Shown here: piece by piece, positions 44,866 to 56,354 of the stretch | How the letters are laid out: the number at the start of each line of letters is the position of its first letter | How positions within the stretch are numbered: the stretch's first letter is position 1 | Assembly (NCBI GenBank): GCA_031308135.1 | Contig: JAHLJT010000631.1 | Coordinates: 148,862,277-148,926,276 of the forward strand | DNA length: 64,000 bases | From: Acheta domesticus | Taxonomy: Eukaryota > Arthropoda > Insecta > Orthoptera > Gryllidae | Reading direction: 5' to 3' | Position numbers and translations under genes: made by a program | The notes under the pieces: generated by a model | Told to the model about the DNA's origin: nothing | Databases searched by the model: none | Seen by the model: the letters and a program-made list of their open reading frames with translations, nothing else

Positions 44866-46800
44866 TGAAATAAAAATGGCGTTTCAGCGTTTCTGAAAAG
44901 TCGGAATTTTGAGCTACTTTTCACAGAAACGGTTGAGTCCTCGAGAAACTTTTTCCGACATTATTTAAAGCTCATGAACTCATAAATACAATAATGTGAA
45001 CAAACCGCCGCTAATGTAAATATTAACGACATGAGAGACAAGTCAAAAAAATTAAATCTTTGTAATTTTTGAAAAAAGAAACGACAAAAGAATAGAGCAA
45101 GATCAATCACAGATCTCATAGATAATTAAGTGATCTCGCTGAGTACATTTAGGACTAACCCTACCAAAGGTTTAAAGAAACAATCTGGACCCGTTTTTAA
45201 GAAAATCTTGTTTTTGTAATTTTTTAAAATAGCACATATTGCATGTAAAAATGCACATGACCAGTTCACGCACATATGTTCAAAAATGCATATGACCGTG
45301 TACATATGTTCAAACAAGTACACTTGACCAATACATGCACATATATTGAAAAAATGCGCATGACCATGTACATATGTTCAAAAAATGCACATGACCCTAA
45401 TGAAATTTGGAGCTGTTTTTAAAAAAAATACGTTTAAGCGCTACTAAAAATGCGAAATTTGAATTGAATTGATACCTTATTTTACGTGGCGAGACTCAGG
45501 CCATGACTTCCGTCTGATCACGCAAATTTCGCTACATTCCTTTCACCAACTAGCGGAGAAAGAAGGTATCTCGGGCGACGAATCAGGCGATGTGAATTTA
45601 GCTCAGAGGCTTTGAAGCGATCTTTCTCAGAAAACGTTTGAATTTTCGAAAAAAATCATTTGAAGCACTTACACTCACAAATACAATAGTGTTTACAAAA
45701 TGCTGGTAATGTGCATATTGAAGGGTGTGAGAGATCTTTCAAGAAATTACATTTGTGTAATTTTTGCAAACACAAAACAAAAAAACAACCAAATTGAACT
45801 TTGTCATATTAGAGAGTGCAATTAGCACAATGCGTTCGAAAAGTTTGAAAAAAAAATTGGAGCCATTTATGAGAAAATGGCGTTTGAGCATTCCTGAAAA
45901 AGCGGAATTTTGAGCTAGTTTTCGTAGAAAACGGTTGAGTTCTCGAGAAATTTTACTTGACATTATTTAAAGCACATGTACTCGTTAATATAATAATGTG
46001 AACAAATTTGCCACCAATCTAAATATAACCGACTTGGAAGAAAAGTAAAAAAATAATACATATTTGTAAATTTTGAAAACAAACAAAAAATCAATATGGC
46101 AATTGGGTCATTTCATAGAGTACATTTAGCACTATCTCTACCAAAAGTATATAGAAAAGATTTGGAGCCGTTTTTGAGAAAATCTTGTTTTTTTACGCGT
46201 ATTGAACGCAGTACTACGCGAAAACTACTATAATTTTCAAAAAACAAAAGTACATGACTTTAATGATAGAACTCACTTTGGAGAACAAATTTTATTTGGA
46301 GGAAAAAACTCTTATCTTTAACGTTCTACTTGTAGGAAGACGCCGAAAAAAATTCAAACCTTTGAAATTTTCGAAAATTTCAGAGTGAACCGTGAAAATG
46401 AGACCTATGCCACCTTAATAAGTGTATTCTACTTGATCGTTACAAGAAATTTGATGAAACAACTTGGAGCCGTTTTTGAGAAAATTTCGAAAAGTGTTCG
46501 GGCCCTTTATGTAAAGTAGCCCCAAATTTTGAAAGTTTTTCAAAATCGCGGCACCCCGAGTGGACGCAGATTGACCGAGGAATATTGATTTTGGAAGAAA
46601 TTTCATAATGGTTTAAGCGCTAGTGTTGTTCACAGACTGACAGACGGACATTTTGAATAAAAACACTTTTTCGGTATCTGGGGACCCCAAAACACGTATT
46701 TCCGTTAAAATCTCGAAATCGATTTTCCGCAGAATTACATAACTTTCCCTATGCTACGTATATTACTTCGTATGTATGTACGTATGCGAGGTCGGGATTT
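44866..46800 (+). repeat. family X dispersed repeat, copy X7
   Basis: Cores near 45415, 45860, 46160 and 46460, block cagacggacattttgaat at 46640, tttttcggtat, and the hairpin end at 46741-46792 (aactttccctatgctacgta/tacgtatgcgag). It contains a minisatellite (45240-45400) and a roughly 130 bp foreign piece (45470-45600: actcaggccatgacttccgt, similar to a LINE 3' end near 51780). Confidence 0.8.
45240..45400 (+). repeat. minisatellite, 30-37 bp units
   Basis: About 4.5 degenerate units of aaaaatgcacatgaccRtgt acatatgttc type, inside family X. Confidence 0.85.
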
Positions 46801-49800
46801 TATCTCCGACGGGAATTAAAATTCTTGTTGTCCTGTTGTACACCCTCAATTTTTTGTTTACAGGAAACGCATCTTTCTCCACCACGGTCCATACACTTTC
46901 GCGATTTCACTCCTTATAGGGTTGATGTCGATGACGGCCTCACGGCGGAGTTACTACTATGGTCCAGGATTCGGTGCATTCTGCAGAACTCCCCGTTCAA
47001 ACCGACCTTCAAACAGCCTGTGTGTAGGTGTATCTCCCGTCCCTCTCACTTACTGTATGTAACATCTATATTCCCCCAAGACAAACGGTGTCGGTTGATG
47101 ACCTCCTAGGTCTAATAAACCAATTGCCCGCACCTTTCGTGGTTGTGTAAACGCCCACAGCCCTCTTTGGGGTTCTTCTCGTACCTGTCAAAGATGTGCT
47201 GTTTTGGAATCTGTCATCGACACCATGAATTTGGTGATTCTCAACACTGGGGAACCAACTCATTTTGCCGTAGTTACGAATTCGAGCACGGCTATTGATG
47301 TAGCCCTTTGCAGCTCTTCACTGGCTACTGCTATGCGGTGAGACCATATTAGAAGATCTAAATGGAAGCTACCATTACCCCACTATTGTCCATATTGATC
47401 ATCTTCGCCGTGGTTTTGCACGGTCCCCTCAATGGGTGGTGCGACGGGCTGACTGGTCGACATTCCAAAATAGTTAACCTGTTAGATGGTCCCTTCGGAA
47501 ATGTGGATGAACTGACTGAACATTTTAATAGCGCTGTACTTGCTGCTGCTTCTATCGCAATTCTGCAGTCAAATGGTAAACTGCGACACCCTTTCATCCC
47601 TGGTGGAATGTGAACTGCTCTAGAGCGGTCAGTGCTCGAAAAAAGGCACTGGCACGTCTCGGACATTATTCAACTGTGAATAACCTCGTCGACTATAAAA
47701 GATGCAGGGCGAAGGCTATGAGAACTATTTTAGACAGCAAAAATGCATCGTGGAGAGCGTACGTTTCGTCTCTCAATTGTCACACGCCACCGCGCCTAGT
47801 GTGGAGAAGAATTCGTCAGATAAAAGGACACACTTCACCAAATACGGTACCAGGTCTCTTGGAAAATGGTGAAATTATCACATCTCCAGATATGAGGTAT
47901 ATATTGTAGAGGAACTCGTCGTGCACTATGAAGACATGTCAAGTTCGGCGAACTACGTTCCTGACTTTCTTTTGATAAAAGAAAGGACGGAGAGCCATCC
48001 CTTAAATTTCTCCTGCAGAGCGTCTGTGGATTACAACACCCCTTTCTCTATGTCGGAATTGCGCTCTGTTCTCGCATTGGCAAAAAGAACTGTCCCAGGT
48101 ACTGATGAAGTACAGAACCTTATGCTACAACATCTTCCTGATGTGGCGATGCAATTTCTCCTCCGCCTTTATAATCGCATCTGGGAAGAGCACACCATCC
48201 CTGCTCTTGGGCGAGAAGCCATAGTTATTCCAGCTCTGAAGGACGGAAAGGATCGGTCGCTGTCATCGAGCTACCGACCTCTCGCTCTCACCAGCTGCGT
48301 TTGCAAAGTGCTGGATGGCAAACCAGCGCTTGGTCTGGACCTTGGAGTGCAGAAACCTACTCACACCAATCCAGTGCGGTTTCAGGAATTACCGGTCAAC
48401 CCTAGACCATCTCGTCGCTTTGGCAACGGAAATTTCAATCTCGTTCGTTCTGAGACAACACCGTGTGCCTGTACTATTCGATATAGAAAAGGCCTATGAC
48501 ACCACTTGGAGGTATGGCATTCTGCGAACCTTGCACTCGCGGGGATTGAGTGGGAAGCTCCCCTTATTCCTCCAAAATTTCTTATCGAATAGATCTTGCA
48601 GAGTACGCATTGGTGACCAACTGTCTACCAGTCACCCCCTTGAAAACGGCATCTCCCAAGGCTCGGTGCAAAGTGTCCCTCTGTTTGCAATAGCCATAAA
48701 TAGTATAGCGTCGGTCGTGAGGGAACCTGTGAAGGCATCGCTGTTTGTAGATGATTTCGCCATTTTTTGCTCATCCAGCAGCATAAGTGTGATCCAGAGG
48801 CAACTCCAACTGGTGCTCAACAAGCTGCATGAATGGAGCATGTCGACAGGTTTTAGGTTCTCACCTACTAAATCTACTGGAGTGCACTTCTGCAGAATAT
48901 ACCACTTGCATAGCGATCCAATCCTGTACTTGGGAGGAAATCAGCTTCCATTCGCTGACTCTGCCAGGTTTCTGGGGTTCACTTTTCACAAGTCCCTCAC
49001 GTGGCGTCCTCTTATCCAACTGCAAACTAGATGCGTCTGCCCCCTCAATCTTCTTCGAATGCTTAGTGGCACTTCATGGGGAGCCGACCGCTTTACCCTA
49101 TTGCGATTATATAGAGCACTCATTCGCTCAGCATTGGATTACAGTAGTTAAGTGTATGGTTCTGCAGCTCCTTCCACCCTTAGACCCATCAACAGCATAC
49201 GCCACGCTGGTATTCGCCTCTCAGCAGGTGCGAATCGCACCAGCCGAATCGAGTGCATTCTAGCTGACGCTGGGGAACCAAAGAAGGTGTGATCTTCTAT
49301 TAGCGTCTTATGGTGCTAAAGTGTCAAGACTCTCTAATCATCCTTGTCGCCGAATAATCACTCGCCCAAAATATGAATCTTTGTATATTGTACGAACAGC
49401 GCTACCCCAGCCCCCCTGGCATTCGATTGCGAAATCTTTTGCGGGAACTTAATGTCGATTTTCCCACTCGTGGAAACCCCCAACTGATCAATTCCCCCTT
49501 GGAAACACCTCATCCCCAATATTGACCTCAGAGTCTCCAATCTTTCCAAACAAATTACTAGTCCTCTGGTTTACCAGAAGCAGTTCCACGGTATGAGGGA
49601 AGCCTATCCAGATCACCGATTCTTGTACGCAGACGGGTCATCGCACAATGACGCAGTGGCATGTAGTTTTCATTGTATCAGGGCCACCAAATCATATCGG
49701 CTTCATTCTCAGTGCAGTACATTCACTGCTGAAATGTATGCAATTCTCAAAAGCCCCAAGGTACATCGAGTCAACGACGTTGCAGCGAGTTCTGATTCTC

Positions 49801-50665
49801 TCAGCTCTCTTCAGGCTGTCTCCCGTCCTTCGTCAGACTACCTGACAAAATCAGTTCAAAACTTGATTCATAGTCCCGCCACTGTGATCTGGTTCTTAGT
49901 TGGGTTCCAGGCCATGTGGGAATCGCAGGGAATGAGCTTGCCGACCAGGTGGCAAAATTAGTTATTCGTAATACTCATATCGACGTTCCTGCTGTATCTG
50001 TCTGCATTGTCCTGCATTGTCCGATGTTAAGGCTTACTTGAAACAATCCTTGTTTAGAGCCTGGCAAACAGTGGCACAATACCACTTACTAAGTGAGATA
50101 AAGAATTCTGTAATTCCCTGGCGTTCCTCATCTCGCTCCTCTAGGCGTGAGGAAGTCATTTTAACCCGTCTTCGTATCGGACACTGCCACTTTTCTCACG
50201 GTTTCCTCCTTCGAGGAGAAACTCCTGTATGTGACTCCTGCGGGACGGTTCTTTCTGTGGAACACGTTCTCCTGAACTGTAGGAAATATGTTGGCAACCG
50301 ACGAGGACATGGCCTGGGCAACTCGTTAAGAGAGGTGCTCGGGGATGACTATTCCGCTCTCTCAAAGCTATTTTGTTCTTTGAGGGAAAGCGGAGTATAT
50401 TTTTCTGTTTTTTTGGCCCCTTTACAGCCAATTTTCAGTTTTACGATGAATTTTTCGTGTTTGTTTTATATTCTCCTTTTTGCCATGCTACTTGAATACT
50501 CAATGCGGAATTCAATTCTCCTTTTATGTACATGCTTTTAATCGGGGTAAGTTCCATCTGTAACACTTACTGAACCGAAAAACTTCCTTTTAAAATACTT
50601 CGGCATGGGTGCCAATGATCTTAGCAGTTGAAGCGCCCTATAAACCTTAATCAATCAGTCAATCA
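46801..50665 (+). pseudogene. LINE family D: endonuclease, RT, RNase H (I/R1-like group), degenerate
   Basis: Order of domains on the + strand: APE endonuclease (FCLQETHLSPPRSIHF at 46850; LVILNTGEPTHFAVVT and STAIDVALCSS at 47230-47330), RT fingers (KRTVPGTDEVQNLMLQHLPD at 48090; SSYRPLALTSCVCKVLD), palm (FDIEKAYDTTWRYGILRTLH at 48480; ENGISQGSVQSVPLFAIAIN), the FVDDFAIF catalytic box near 48750, RNase H (YADGSSHNDAV at 49630; WVPGHVGIAGNELADQVAK near 49905 in another frame), and a terminal Cys/His motif (CDSCGTVLSVEHVLLNC at 50230-50280). Several frameshifts and stops. An RNase H after RT places it in the I/LOA/R1/Tad assemblage. The 3' end ccaatgatcttagcagttga plus (aatc)n is shared with the SINE. 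Confidence 0.9.
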
Positions 50666-50667
50666 AA

Positions 50668-50830
50668 TTCAAGGGGCCGCAACACCAGCCAGTTTGATTG
50701 GGATTTATCAATTTTGGTGAAAATCAGCTGAACGGTTTAGCCGCTAAGATTGTTGATGGACGGACAGACGCTTTGCCGCCAATTGATTTTTCGGTATTAA
50801 GGACCCACAAAACAGTTTTTACTTCAGCAC
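50668..50830 (+). repeat. family X-like fragment, copy X9
   Basis: Starts aaggggccgcaacaccagcc, with ttggtgaaaatcagctga, ggacggacagacgctttgcc, tttttcggtattaaggaccc and cacaaaac. Lies about 80 bp before a nicastrin exon, the same arrangement as X8. Confidence 0.75.
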
Positions 50831-50911
50831 ATGTTAGCTATTATGGGCTATTCAGTAACTCATATTTTAGTTTTCCAAACTGTTTTTGTAATAAAATTGC
50901 ATTATTTTCAG

Positions 50912-51023
50912 ATTTTTCAGTATATTTGGGTTAAAGGAAATCGTACTGATGGAGATGCTGGTGTATGCATTAAGACTACAATGAATTATTCAGAAGCAGT
51001 TAGTCCAGCATTTGAAGAACCAG
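50912..51023 (+). CDS. NCSTN: nicastrin, internal exon
   Basis: Acceptor attattttcag (to 50911), donor GTTAGA (from 51024). 37 codons plus one base: IFQYIWVKGNRTDGDAGVCI, KTTMNYSEAVSPAFEEP. It matches nicastrin's LYEYSWVQG...CVRSTARLARALSPAFEL. Sequons NRT and NYS. A second AG nine bases downstream could also be used, but the first keeps the alignment. The following exons (YSTWTES...RIFL region, transmembrane segment) were not seen before 64000. Confidence 0.92.
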
Positions 51024-51031
51024 GTTAGATT

Positions 51032-51539
51032 TTTTAAATTTATTTATTGATTTTATATGATCACTTATGGCATGAGCCCAAAATACAGTTGTTTTAATGT
51101 TCATACATGTTACATACAATGTTAATACATTTTAATTTTAAATACATTTATCAGAGCAATTTAATTAAGGACTTAATGAATCATTACTGAGTCTTGAGAA
51201 TCTTGAAACTGCTGAATAGAAGCAATGAGATACCTTTTGAGAATTGAATTTTAACAAAATACGTGTTCTTAAAGAAAGAGTTGAACTTGTTTTAAAGAGG
51301 AATGAGCATCCTTATCATTTATTATTTGGCATAAAATAAAGGCATCGTTATAGCTTCTACAAGATTTTTAAGAACTGAAGTTCGTAAATGTATCTAAATC
51401 AGTATAATTAGGTGAAATACAAGGATTACGTACTTTATATTTAAAGGAAAAAACTGATTGTTGATCACTTTTGATTTGCTTAATGTGACTGGTATTATAA
51501 GGAGACTATTCTGGTAATGCTTACAACAGAATGGTCTGA
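51032..51539. other. intron, no feature seen
   Basis: AT-rich, no coding or repeat signal recognised. Confidence 0.5.
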
Positions 51540-51790
51540 TTTAAGTAGTTATACAAAGTAGTGAAACTCAATAGCATAGCAAAATCAGCACTGTTTTCCT
51601 TTAGACATACAAGAAGATTTACTGACAAAAAAAATCATGCCAGTCGAATTGTTGCTGATGAAATGAAATTTCTTAGGCATATGGCGGAATACACCCTCCA
51701 AGATAGAAAAGGAAATGACCGTTCATCAGGAACTAATTATCATTAATAAATAAATAAATGTCTTTATTGGTGGTGATGCTCAGGCCATTT
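51540..51790 (+). pseudogene. LINE 3' fragment (family E)
   Basis: 61-codon frame with ADEMKFLRHMAEYTLQDRKG, the AEMKFLR...GYTLxDxKRNE segment near the C-terminus of LINE polyproteins in insects, followed by AATAAATAAATAAATG and the ctcaggccatttagcctg block. Only this fragment remains. Confidence 0.65.
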
Positions 51791-52909
51791 AGCCTGCTCT
51801 TCTGCCTGATCACTTTCAAAAAATTATATTACTATTTACTTTATGATAAAATGGAGATCATTGAATGAGAAATGCGTACGCAATTTAGATGAAGGGTTTC
51901 TCACAGGGGAGACAGTGAAAGCGAGGGTGGAAGGAGTGGATAGAACAGGAAATGCTCTTGTGTGATTAAGTTTATTAATTTCACATTAAGGAGGTATTGA
52001 AAATTAATCACAAATATATCAGATTCAACACAGATTTTTCTCAAATTTAGAGAAATTATTTTTTTATTTGTAAGTTAGGTACAGGTGAGTATTAAAGAAA
52101 CTTGTTTAAATCAGTGAAATGTTGTTTTAGAGAGGGTTTAAGATTGCGTATGTATTTTTGAATTATTCTCAAAAACAGAAAGGGAGGAAAACTCATCTGC
52201 AGGCAGGTGAAAAACATTTCAAGTGCTCAAGACTTGAGAGAAAAAAAAAACATCTATTTGATTCTTAAATTAAGTAAAAAAGGAATTATAAATGTGGATA
52301 CGATCAATTCAATTCTAGAAAAAAGTTTACAATTTAAAATTTTTCCCAATCTAGAAAAGTAAAAAATTTTAAAAATTTAGGAAGTATTTACCAATTAGAA
52401 TATTCCCAAGACTTGAAAACCCAACCCAACATCTCTCAGCCATAAAACAACAATGTATACTACATTTATTCCTGGGACTGCAAACAAAGGGACCAGCATG
52501 CACCTTAAGCGATTGAGTGAACCCAGGTAAACCTCAATCAGGATGGCGGCCGAAGGTCAAGACACAATACTCTGCCTAGATCACAATACAAGTAAACAAT
52601 TAACGGTGCACACAAAATACAAAGGAGAAATGAAAATATTTTTAATTTAATATTATGTCTTAACATATGGTGAAGGTTGTAGGAGATGATGAACTGAAAG
52701 AGAAACGTTACAAATCAGTAAAGCATATCTAGACAAAAATTAAAAGTATAGAAATTATAATATTTTGAGTATATACACATGTGAGCAAATGAACATATGC
52801 ATATCACATTGCACAAATGCATAATTATGTACTGGTAACACGGGTATCCACGCGTGTGTACTGTAATAAAAGTGATGTATGGGTTGAAGGTTGGTTCCTC
52901 ATATGTTAT
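51791..52909. other. no recognised gene
   Basis: AT-rich. 52480-52600 is slightly GC-richer (ggatggcggccg) without identifiable content. No repeats recognised. Confidence 0.45.
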
Positions 52910-52913
52910 TTAA

Positions 52914-53846
52914 CCCTTAAATATAACACTTATTTAATTATATGTAAATATAACGGTGGGGTCTGTCAGACCTCAATTTTAAAGTATGTATATTTTTACA
53001 TGAAGGTTTTCGAAAGATTTGTAAATATTTTTTAATTATACTTTTAAGTCCTTTAGTAGAGCTAACACTGTTTTGAAAGAAACTCATGTTATTTTATTAA
53101 GATCTTAGCACCATTCATAGAAAATTACACATTTTTGACAAATGGGTAGAGATTTGGATGATTTTTTTTTTTAACAAAATATTACTGTTAAACTTTATAT
53201 TTTATTAAAGGCCATAAGAAGTACTGTTACCCAGTAATATCATTATCTTAAAAATGTAAACAGTTTTTCTTAGCAAGTAGACTTTATTTAGATAAAAAAA
53301 CAACAACTAAATAATACTTCATTAGAGATTTAATAGAAGTAAAATTTGACTGAAAAATGAAAACAAATCAAATTTTAACTATTATTTTTAATTTACACAC
53401 TTAAAAATAACATTTGTGTAAAAAATAAATTAAAACTATTGAAAATCGTGTTCTAAAACAAAATAAGGATCCAAATCCGAGTGATCACCAAACAAGCTCT
53501 CCAATATGTCTTCGTTATCACTATCTAGTAAATCTTGTATTAGGTGTAAATTATCTTTAATATTCGATGTTATTTTGTCTTGAAAAAGTCTTAAAAACAA
53601 ACAAAAACCAAAATTGCAACTTTGAAAAAGACACATGTAAATATAACACTGGGGTCCAGCAACCCCAAAGACACTTCCACACTCTACTGCGAGGTTAGTA
53701 GCAGACTATTAGAAGGTGGCAACTGTGCAAACTCTTCCCAAACGTACTAACTGAATTTACGTGGGGGTAAAATATCCCAAATATTTATTTTCCAATTAAA
53801 CTTAATTTGGTTGGGGTCCAGTAGACCCCAGGGTTATATTTAAAGG
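52914..53846. mobile_element. 933 bp piggyBac deletion derivative, TTAA flanked
   Basis: TTAA (52910-52913) cccttaaatataac ... gttatatttaaagg TTAA (53847-53850). Subterminal palindromes ggggtctgtcagacc (52955), ggggtccagcaacccc (53651) and ggggtccagtagacccc (53813) recur. It contains only the N-terminal coding part of a transposase. Confidence 0.88.
53436..53636 (-). pseudogene. piggyBac transposase N-terminal fragment
   Basis: 66-codon minus-strand frame with IQDLLDSDNEDILESLFGDH then SDLDPYFVLEHD. Acidic D/E/S-rich starts of this kind (xLLxDSDSxDexxxLFGDSDxEDPxFVLE) are typical of piggyBac transposase N-termini. The catalytic domain is absent, so this is a non-autonomous deletion derivative of a second piggyBac family, distinct from the 43.4 kb one. 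Confidence 0.6.
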
Positions 53847-53850
53847 TTAA

Positions 53851-54339
53851 AAATGATTGAAGGAGAGTGCAAGTAGGTTATAAAAATAAATAGTTAAATT
53901 ATGGACAAGTCAAACTTTTTTATAGGAGGCTAAATGTACAAAGAAACAGTATTTTTGTGTGTCAGAGAAATTTGTTCACTTTTTAAGGTTGAATACTTTG
54001 ATAATAGTATTAACAAATTAGAGGAAAGGGAGAGTCAAGTGACCTACAATGATAACACTGGTCGACAAAATTTAACTTTTGGTGTGTTAAATGGAATATA
54101 ATGGCTGTTTCTTATAGAAAATAATCCTCAAACTTCAAATTTGTGGAGCATTTATTTGTAAAGGGCAAGTTCTTTTTTTAATAGGCAATTAAAAAGTACA
54201 CACTGTTGTTAAGTTATTGAATTTCTTTACTTTACATATTATGATATCGATCAAAATGCAATGTTGAATGATTGTTTACTGCATTTTGTTTGAGTACAAA
54301 ATTGTTATCACATGTATGCTGACATCTCCAAATGTATAT
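53851..54339. other. no recognised gene
   Basis: AT-rich. At 54056 cactggtcgacaaaatttaa looks like a repeat border but no partner was found. Confidence 0.4.
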
Positions 54340-54895
54340 TAGCGGACGCTCTTCTCGCGTTCTCGAACTAGCTTGGTCATCATTAATGGGGCTACTGCTA
54401 AACCCCAATAAATCTCTCTCGTAATCGGTTCCAGAAAGTCCCTAAAAAGTTATCACTTTCCGCTCTCGCTGACATTTGCATAAATGGAACTCCTCCACCG
54501 TTGTGTAATGGTGTGAGAAATTTAGGTGTGCAAATGGATAATACTCTAAGCTGGAATGTTCAAATTGATAAAATCTATCAAAAAGTGTTCGCGTCCCTGC
54601 ATGTTTTAAAATGCATGCGTACTCTTTGACCTACAAAAGCTCGTCAGACCCTTGTACTCCTTATGCACTTTGATTATTGAGATTTCCTTTTGACTGACAT
54701 AAATTTAAAACTGCAACACAAGTTACAAGAAGCTCAAAATGCATGTATTCGCTTTATTTTCGACCTTGAAATATACGACCATATTTCAACTTTTTAGCAC
54801 ACTAAATTCTTACCATTGATAAAAGGCGTTTACTTTCAGCGCCTTCTCCTATACAAGATTTTTTTGTTGAAATCAAATAAATAAGATATTTTTGC
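54340..54895 (+). pseudogene. LINE RT C-terminal relic (family F)
   Basis: Broken + strand frames: INGTPPPLCNGVRNLGVQMD, NTLSWNVQIDKIYQKVFASL, then KLQHKLQEAQNACIRFIFDL. This is the RT thumb and C-terminus of a jockey/CR1-like LINE (V-NLGV-MD-LSW...QNACIRFIF). Stops interrupt it. The catalytic box is upstream and lost. Confidence 0.75.
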
Positions 54896-55350
54896 TTTAT
54901 CGTATACGTAGTTGTATGTGAAGTAATTCATGTAGTGTAGGCTCATGTGGTTTATTGCTTTGGAAAATCGACGTCTAGACTTCAACAGAAACACATGCCT
55001 TGGGGTCCCTTGATATAAAAAAAGTGCATCTTAAACGTTCATCGGTCGATCTCTTCATCTGCAAACAACGCAAGTGTTCAAACCATTTAAAGGAATTTTC
55101 CAAAATGAATATTTCTGTCCCGTCTCCAACCCAAAAGTCCTCGGTGTCGTGACGTGAACGCCGTCGTCAGCGGATGACCGAAGGCCTTTCACTTGGGTGT
55201 TGCTCCCTCTAGCCCACAGAGAACCCACACGTAGAGTGGCCACTCCCATGCTTTTTAAGAGGGAGGACGAAGAAACGTTGAATGCGTCCACCGGGCGCAG
55301 CACCGTCGATTCCCCACTCCTCCCCCTCTCCTGTTCTCCCACTTCTACTT
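54896..55350 (-). repeat. family X-like fragment, copy X10, then GC-rich unassigned DNA
   Basis: 54900-55115 in minus orientation has cgtatacgtag, ttggggtcccttgatat, caagtgttcaaaccatttaa and ggaattttccaaaatg. 55116-55350 is GC-richer without a recognised element. Confidence 0.5.
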
Positions 55351-55639
55351 TATTTGTGCGTGGCCAACGAAAGAGACAGGCCATGGTGCGTGAGAATCAC
55401 GTGACTGTAGTAGTCCCAGTGTGCTTCGCGACCGCGCCAGCCGCCGCTGTGTCTGCTGTTGTGTATGCCTCTTCTTGCTAAGTTTTTGTTGCGCGCAAGG
55501 TTGTTTCTGTGGTATTTTGTGGGATAATTAATTGAATTATTCTTTTTGTGAGTATTCACATTCTATTCGGAAAATATAACGTTCAGTATTACAAGTAAAT
55601 GAATGTATTCAGTTAATAATTCATTGGTGTTGGCGTGTG

Positions 55640-56354
55640 TATTTGTAGGTTAGAGCACGTGGCTGACTATTTTATTTCTTTTAGAGTGCAGTTTGTAAAT
55701 ATTTCCGAATTGGTGCACGTGTCAACGTTAGAAAGCACGAACAAGTATTGTTGGTGAGTTATATTTCTCTAGCAGGTGTGGTATTTTGTATTTTGTATTT
55801 TGCACTTGTTAACATTCGATTAATTTTCGAAGGAAAGCATTTTCTCCTCTGGTGTGCGACTTTGGAAAGGTGAACAATAAAAGAACATTAAACATCTTCG
55901 TGCATTTGTACGTGTTCTGTTTGGAAAGGATAGTATTTGCTAGTAATGGTAAGTGTTAATATAATTTAATGCCATGTAGGCATAATGTGTACTTTTTTAG
56001 GTTAGAACAAATGGCTGATTATATTTTGTTTCCTTTCAGATACAGTTTTCTATTTCTTCGGAATAGCTACTGTAGTGTACATTGTAAAGCACAGTAAGTT
56101 GTTGTTGGTAGGTTTTGTTTATTAGTAGTGTATTAGTGTGAATTGGGTTTTGTATTTTCCACATGTCTAAGACTTGATATATTTTGCAGAACAGTTTTCT
56201 TCTCTGGTGTATTATATAAGGGTGGACAAGCAGAAATACTGTATGTGAATTCATATGTAAGTATAAATAATTTTATTAATATTATGTATATTATGACTAA
56301 CTTATAGTTACATTTTTACTATTACCCTATTTCTTTCAGATACATTGCAAGAAA
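55640..56354 (+). promoter_or_regulatory. P-element leader with repeated exon/intron-like units
   Basis: Two diverged units about 351 bp apart begin aggttagagcacgtggctga (55649) and aggttagaacaaatggctga (56000). Each is followed by a pyrimidine tract plus AG (ttatttcttttag, gtttcctttcag) and later by GT-rich donors (ttgttggtgagt, atggtaagtg, gttggtaggt). A third acceptor-like ctatttctttcag|atac is at 56340, 16 bases before the start codon. This suggests alternative leader exons; splice use is inferred. Confidence 0.5.

Noticed and set aside
50156..50431. 91-codon minus-strand ORF
   Set aside because: Antisense of the LINE D C-terminal Cys/His region.
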